Source of the DNA: Levilactobacillus cerevisiae
GTDB taxonomy: Bacteria; Bacillota; Bacilli; Lactobacillales; Lactobacillaceae
Direction of reading: 5' to 3'
DNA length: 64,000 nucleotides
Assembly: GCF_003946245.1 (NCBI RefSeq)
Contig: NZ_RHNN01000003.1
Location: 86,933-150,932 of the forward strand
This document shows, piece after piece, positions 60,341 through 64,000 of this stretch; positions within the stretch are counted from its first letter, which is position 1; each line of letters opens with the position of its first letter. The position numbers and the translations under genes were made by a program. The notes beneath the pieces were generated by a model that saw only the letters and a list, made by a program, of their open reading frames with translations, was not told the origin of the DNA and did no database searches.

Positions 60341-61372
60341 TTAGTAAGTGATGTCATAAATAATTTCATCGTGGGCCGTCTCGCCAGGGGCCAATTTCAC
60401 GTCGCCGAATGCTGGGAAGTTCTGTGAGTCGGGGAGACCTTGGGCTTCTAGCGCAATCCCCATGTAAGGCTGGCCAGCACCGACCGTCAGCTTCATGTCG
60501 GACGTGAAGGAGTTGGCGGTGAAGACCACCAATCCATTCCGCTTGGACTTGATGGTTACAGCGCGGTTAGATTGCGGGTCAGACAACTTCGCGATGGTAT
60601 CGTCGGTACCGGGCACCACATGGTACACGTCGTCGAAGCCTTTTTCGGGGATGTCTTGGAGTCCACGGATGGCCTTACCCAAGTTCTGGCCGTCTGCGAA
60701 GTCGTACGGGGTCCCCACGTTAGCAACCATCTTACCGGTTGGTAATTTCTCGCCATCGAGATCGAGGTGTTCCTGACTGTTGATCTGCAACGTTTGGCCG
60801 GCAATCAACTGGTCGTCGCCAACGTTGAAGTAAACGTGCAGCGTTGGGTTGAATAGGGTCAGCGCCGTACTGGTGGCTTCAAACGTCAAGGTCACGCGGT
60901 CGTGGTTGTCCAGACTGTAGATCATCTTGGCCGTCAGATCACCAGGGAAGGAATCGTCCGTGCTCTTAAAGGTATGCGTCAAAATGATACGTGCTTTTTC
61001 GGGATCCGTCGTGTCGAGGTCACCGACCCAGTTGACTGTGTTGAAACCGTGAGGCCCACCATGCAAGGTGTTTTGCCCTTCGTTGGCATCAACGTGGACC
61101 GTTTCACCGCCTAAATCAAAGGTGCCCCGGGTAATTCGACCACCCGTCCGGCCAATACCCATGCAAACGTAGAACGGATTATCTAGATAATCGGCCATCT
61201 TATGGTAAGATAGCACCAGATTCTTGTCACCCTTATCAGTCGGTACCATTAACTTGTGTAGCGTGGCGCCCCAGCTAAGAATGGCGAGTTTCACCCCATT
61301 GTCATTTTCGATCGTGTATTCAGTGACGGCTTCGTCCTGGTAGGTGTCCCAATGTTTCGTAGCAGTTTGCAT
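60341..61372 (-). CDS. galM: Aldose 1-epimerase (galactose/maltose mutarotase)
   Basis: This 343-residue beta-sandwich enzyme interconverts alpha and beta anomers of aldoses. Motifs seen are YVCMGIGRTGGRI, NEGQNTLHGGPHGFNTVNW (with a catalytic His) and LFNPTLHVYFNVGD (second His). The catalytic Glu lies in PYMGIALEAQGLPD. In maltose-phosphorylase lactobacilli the epimerase often sits with the mal genes, and it lies 2 kb from malP here. AGGA precedes ATG 61372. A near-cre (ATGAAAACGCTTCAT, one mismatch) lies upstream. Confidence 0.93.
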   Translation of the reverse strand: MQTATKHWDTYQDEAVTEYTIENDNGVKLAILSWGATLHKLMVPTDKGDKNLVLSYHKMADYLDNPFYVCMGIGRTGGRITRGTFDLGGETVHVDANEGQNTLHGGPHGFNTVNWVGDLDTTDPEKARIILTHTFKSTDDSFPGDLTAKMIYSLDNHDRVTLTFEATSTALTLFNPTLHVYFNVGDDQLIAGQTLQINSQEHLDLDGEKLPTGKMVANVGTPYDFADGQNLGKAIRGLQDIPEKGFDDVYHVVPGTDDTIAKLSDPQSNRAVTIKSKRNGLVVFTANSFTSDMKLTVGAGQPYMGIALEAQGLPDSQNFPAFGDVKLAPGETAHDEIIYDITY

Positions 61373-61398
61373 AGCAAGTCCTCGATTTCTATTTTGTT

Positions 61399-61413
61399 AT
61401 GAAGCGTTTTCAT
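61399..61413 (-). promoter_or_regulatory. Near-consensus cre upstream of galM
   Basis: ATGAAAACGCTTCAT on the minus strand has one mismatch to WTGNAANCGNWNNCW. Confidence 0.45.
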
Positions 61414-61602
61414 TTTCTCTATCATATATTTTTATCCGGACAATTGTCAAATGAATTTCGGATAAAAAGCAACAATTGGTGCGGCTAATCACAAGACGGG
61501 CCGCAGAGACTGTTTCTTTCGCTGAGAGACGGTGAACTTATGCGGATGAATTTTCGGCCACAATGATTCAACGTTATAAATGTTCGCTGAACAAAATTTC
61601 AC

Positions 61603-61631
61603 TTGTACGCAATTGAGAGAACTGGCATAAT
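61603..61631 (+). promoter_or_regulatory. Promoter of the DUF915 hydrolase gene
   Basis: TTGTAC and CATAAT are 17 bases apart, 26 bases before the start. Confidence 0.55.
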
Positions 61632-61656
61632 GGATTAGTTTAAGGAGGAATGCGGT

Positions 61657-62469
61657 ATGCACCGTAAATTACGTTGGTTACCAGTTGTTTTGGGTGCGAG
61701 CTGGTTCGGGTATCGCTGGGCCAGTCGCCAGGCGACCCCGCCGGAACCGTTGCGGCAACGCAGGACCGACGTGGCTTACACGACCACACCGACCCTCTTT
61801 ATCCCCGGCTGGGGTGGCAACGCGTGGACGTATAATGGTCTGTTGCGTTGGCTTGCTCGGGCTGGTTTTGGTCACAAGGTGTTAACGGTGACGGTCGATC
61901 GCCGGGGGGGACTCCATTTTGCTGGTCAATGGGATCAGGTAGCTGACAACCCGCTGATTCAGGTGTTGTTTGAGCATTCGTTCACGCCAGATTACCAGGA
62001 ACAGATCGACTGGATCACCGCGATTTTGCGGCATTTAAAAAGCCACGACCACGTGGCCGCCTATAATCTGGTGGCGCACTCGTGGGGTGGCAGTGCTGCA
62101 GTTAGTAGTTTACTGTTGTACGGGGCGGCCGGGGATGTTCCTCGGCTCAACCGGCTAGTTTTGTTGGGCGCACCAGTCGATGAACGTGACGCAACTCATC
62201 CCGTTGACGTGGCTTTTCAGCGCCTTCAAGCGGCGGAAACGGATTTGCGTGAACTGGGTCCAGGGGTGATCCACAACGTCTACGGGACGCTCTCAGGCCG
62301 TTTAACGGACGGTTCAGTTCCCGTGACCCAGATTACCCCCTTACGCCAAGTGGTGGCTGACAGCTCGCTGTCGTATCACGAACACCACGTTCCCGGTATT
62401 GGGCACGGTCGGTTACACGCCTCACCCGAGATGTGGCGCTTGATTGCCCGCTTGTTGTGGCAAGACTAA
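61657..62469 (+). CDS. DUF915-type alpha/beta hydrolase, secreted or anchored
   Basis: This 270-residue protein has an N-terminal short hydrophobic stretch (RWLPVVLGASWFGY). The hydrolase fold follows: TLFIPGWGGNAWTYNG (oxyanion side), the nucleophile elbow VAHSWGGSAAV, and a terminal GIGHGRLH catalytic His. It is related in type to the 36353 gene but not a close copy. AAGGAGG precedes ATG 61657. Substrate unknown; lipase/esterase-like activity is inferred. Confidence 0.85.
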   Translation: MHRKLRWLPVVLGASWFGYRWASRQATPPEPLRQRRTDVAYTTTPTLFIPGWGGNAWTYNGLLRWLARAGFGHKVLTVTVDRRGGLHFAGQWDQVADNPLIQVLFEHSFTPDYQEQIDWITAILRHLKSHDHVAAYNLVAHSWGGSAAVSSLLLYGAAGDVPRLNRLVLLGAPVDERDATHPVDVAFQRLQAAETDLRELGPGVIHNVYGTLSGRLTDGSVPVTQITPLRQVVADSSLSYHEHHVPGIGHGRLHASPEMWRLIARLLWQD

Positions 62470-62515
62470 TCGCCCAGCCCCCGACTAAATGATGTGTTGA
62501 ATGGTTTAGCTAGTT

Positions 62516-63334
62516 TTAAACTTCGTCAGCTAAAATAGCATCAATGACGTCGAGCACACCGTCGTGATTATTGTCGGCGGGGGTGATCAGGTTGGCGACA
62601 TCCTTGACGGAAGCTGTGCCATTCTGCATGGCAACGCCGAGGCCAACGTGAGCCAACATGTCGCGGTCGTTATCGTTGTCGCCAAAGGCCGCAATTTCAG
62701 CGGGAGCGATGTCCCAGGTCTTGGCCAATTCGGTCAGGCCGATGGCTTTGTTCATGTGGGCGGCCACGATGTCGATACTGCCGAAGCCGCTGGCCATGGC
62801 GTTGATTTGACCCGGGAAACGAGCATTCAGGCGCTTGGCGACGTGCTGGATACTGTCGTTGGGCCATTCGCCGTTGATCTTGTAAATGGTGTCGTGGACC
62901 TGCGTCAGGTCGTCAACGCGGACGAGATTGTTGAAGAAATAATCTTGGGTGGCCGTGTCCGCGGGTTCGTCGGTCCGATTCATGTAGGTCCCGTGGCTGC
63001 CAGATAGGCGGAGCACCGGTGGCCGTAACGTGTCGTCGGCTAAGATGGTGGTTACCACTTGCGTCACAATCGTGGCGGGGATGGCCGTTTCCAAGAGTTT
63101 CTGGCCGTGGTCAACGATCAGGCTGCCGTTTTCAGCAACGAAGGTCTGAACGCGGGGACTCGGCGCAAAAACTTTTTCCAAATGGCCCAGGTGATTGCCG
63201 CTGGCCACGACGAAATGAATGTTGGCCGCTGCCAGGCGGGTGAGTTGCTGGTCGAAGCGGGTGTGGTTGAATTGGCGTTGGGTGTTCAAGAAAGTGCCGT
63301 CAACGTCGGTCGCAATCAATTTAATACGTGTCAT
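62516..63334 (-). CDS. Cof-type HAD-IIB family phosphatase
   Basis: This 272-residue haloacid dehalogenase-fold phosphatase has motif I IATDVDGTFLN, motif II VVASGN, and motif III/IV IAAFGDNDNDRDMLAHVG, with a C2 cap between. Such enzymes hydrolyse sugar phosphates or pyridoxal and flavin phosphates; the substrate cannot be read. It is not a beta-phosphoglucomutase (wrong cap class), so it does not fill the gap in the maltose pathway. GAGGAG precedes ATG 63334. Confidence 0.9.
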   Translation of the reverse strand: MTRIKLIATDVDGTFLNTQRQFNHTRFDQQLTRLAAANIHFVVASGNHLGHLEKVFAPSPRVQTFVAENGSLIVDHGQKLLETAIPATIVTQVVTTILADDTLRPPVLRLSGSHGTYMNRTDEPADTATQDYFFNNLVRVDDLTQVHDTIYKINGEWPNDSIQHVAKRLNARFPGQINAMASGFGSIDIVAAHMNKAIGLTELAKTWDIAPAEIAAFGDNDNDRDMLAHVGLGVAMQNGTASVKDVANLITPADNNHDGVLDVIDAILADEV

Positions 63335-63409
63335 GTTAGTCTCCTCATGTTTTAAGAATTTCTAACATTCATGATAAAGGCTTCTGCCTGGATTATTCAC
63401 CGTAAGCTA

Positions 63410-63487
63410 GAAAGTCTCAACCAGCCCTTTGTGGCTCTGAGGTTTTCTAGCTTTTTTGGTCTCACCCATCGGGTGTGACCAAAAAAA
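63410..63487. repeat. Hairpins at the left side of the insertion sequence
   Basis: TAGAAA, CTCA and CC pair with GG, TGAG and TTTCTA (63408-63455), followed by TTTTTT. Then TTTTTTGGTC and CACCC pair with GGGTG and GACCAAAAAA (63455-63487). They may stop outside transcription from entering the transposase gene. The exact IS end cannot be set without the right end. Confidence 0.5.
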
Positions 63488-63557
63488 GGTTAAAAAAGAA
63501 CCCCACAATGGTATTGTGAAGTTACCACACAAAACAATATTCAAAGGGGAGTTCCTA

Positions 63558-64000
63558 ATGACTAATATACTAGACCATGGTTTAGACTTCAATTCAAAAA
63601 TCTCTTTTTGTGATGATGGTACCCAACTTACCAATGATGCCGGTCTATTTTTGACGACCGAATTTCTTCAAAAAATAGATTTTGATAAAATGATCAAATC
63701 CTTCTTACCCCAAATAGACAGTCGTTGTCGACCTAAACATGGTTTTTCTGAGTTGCTAACGCAGCTCTTACTTCAAAAGATTGCCGGTTACCAAAATGAT
63801 TCGATGATTACGGCACTTACCAAAGATGTAGCGTTGAAGCTGTGCTTAGGAACCGATCAGTTAGCTTCTCAGCCAACCATTTCTCGTTTTATTAATCGTT
63901 TGGATCAGACTGCCACGGATGGCTTCAGTAGGCTTAATCTTGCCCTCAATCGGCGGTTGATAGCCCAAAGCAACCAGTCTGATATGGTTCTTGATGTTGA
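63558..64000 (+). mobile_element. IS1380-type transposase, N-terminal part (cut by window edge)
   Basis: ATG 63558 follows AAGGGGAG. The first 147 residues fit the IS1380 family: ISFCDDGTQLTNDAGLFLTTEFLQ, GFSELLTQLLLQKIAGYQND, ASQPTISRFINRL, and the start of the first catalytic-Asp strand MVLDV at the edge. The frame is intact as far as seen and has lower GC than its neighbours, consistent with a mobile gene. DDE catalytic completeness cannot be judged. Confidence 0.85.

Overview
The window looks like chromosome of a Gram-positive Lactobacillaceae bacterium. Supporting features are strong GGAGG-type ribosome sites, frequent GTG/TTG starts, intrinsic terminators, a maltose phosphorylase locus, LuxS, an LCP protein, YfhO and many family-typical secreted proteins. 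The heme-precursor genes beside a cobinamide kinase suggest a cobalamin-making member, for example a Levilactobacillus-like species. The species is an inference; no rRNA or tRNA gene is visible.

Layout. (1) 0-7.2 kb: the end of a cobalamin/uroporphyrinogen III cluster (hemA tail, hemC, hemB, hemL, cobU, hemD), then a PocR-like AraC regulator and a CobC-like phosphatase. (2) 7.3-14.3 kb: a 2-keto-3-deoxygluconate locus with an IclR regulator, a sugar isomerase-like gene, kduI, kduD, kdgT, kdgK and kdgA, and two good cre sites. (3) 14.5-27.9 kb: housekeeping and stress genes, including an SDR, an acetyltransferase, MntH, DegV, DedA, NADH oxidase, a thioredoxin-CstR pair with a textbook operator, paired CrcB fluoride channels, an LCP protein and LuxS. 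(4) 28.5-43.2 kb: secreted paralogue pairs, two Mor-like small regulators, a class A beta-lactamase-fold hydrolase, a lone YefM-like antitoxin, a DEDDh exonuclease-HTH fusion, a PTS EIIC overlapping a DUF915 hydrolase, LysR, TauE, MFS and a small alarmone synthetase. (5) 43.4-63.3 kb: a CPA2 antiporter, CadD-like transporter, YfhO, a two-component system, the maltose locus (malR, malT, maltose phosphorylase), a Zur-boxed rpsN, galM, another DUF915 hydrolase and a Cof-type HAD phosphatase. (6) An IS1380-type transposase runs off the right edge.

The most unusual content is in the intergenic spaces. Three families of 80-205 nt structured repeats recur there. Family A has nine copies. Each has a long closing stem, an asymmetric internal loop (GGAAC opposite two bases), a conserved 8-bp stem, and in eight of the nine a set of branch hairpins (three in the standard form). 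The closing and branch stems differ in sequence between copies but stay complementary, which is covariation visible by eye. Family B (four copies plus a remnant) has the same architecture, read on the opposite strand, with related loop motifs, so A and B appear to be one superfamily. Family C is an unrelated long hairpin with conserved internal loops and changing stems. I do not recognise any of the three as a named RNA or mobile element.

A further candidate is a minus-strand small RNA near 19.35 kb with its own promoter, a 9-bp stem, two C-rich motifs and a strong terminator. No CRISPR array was seen.
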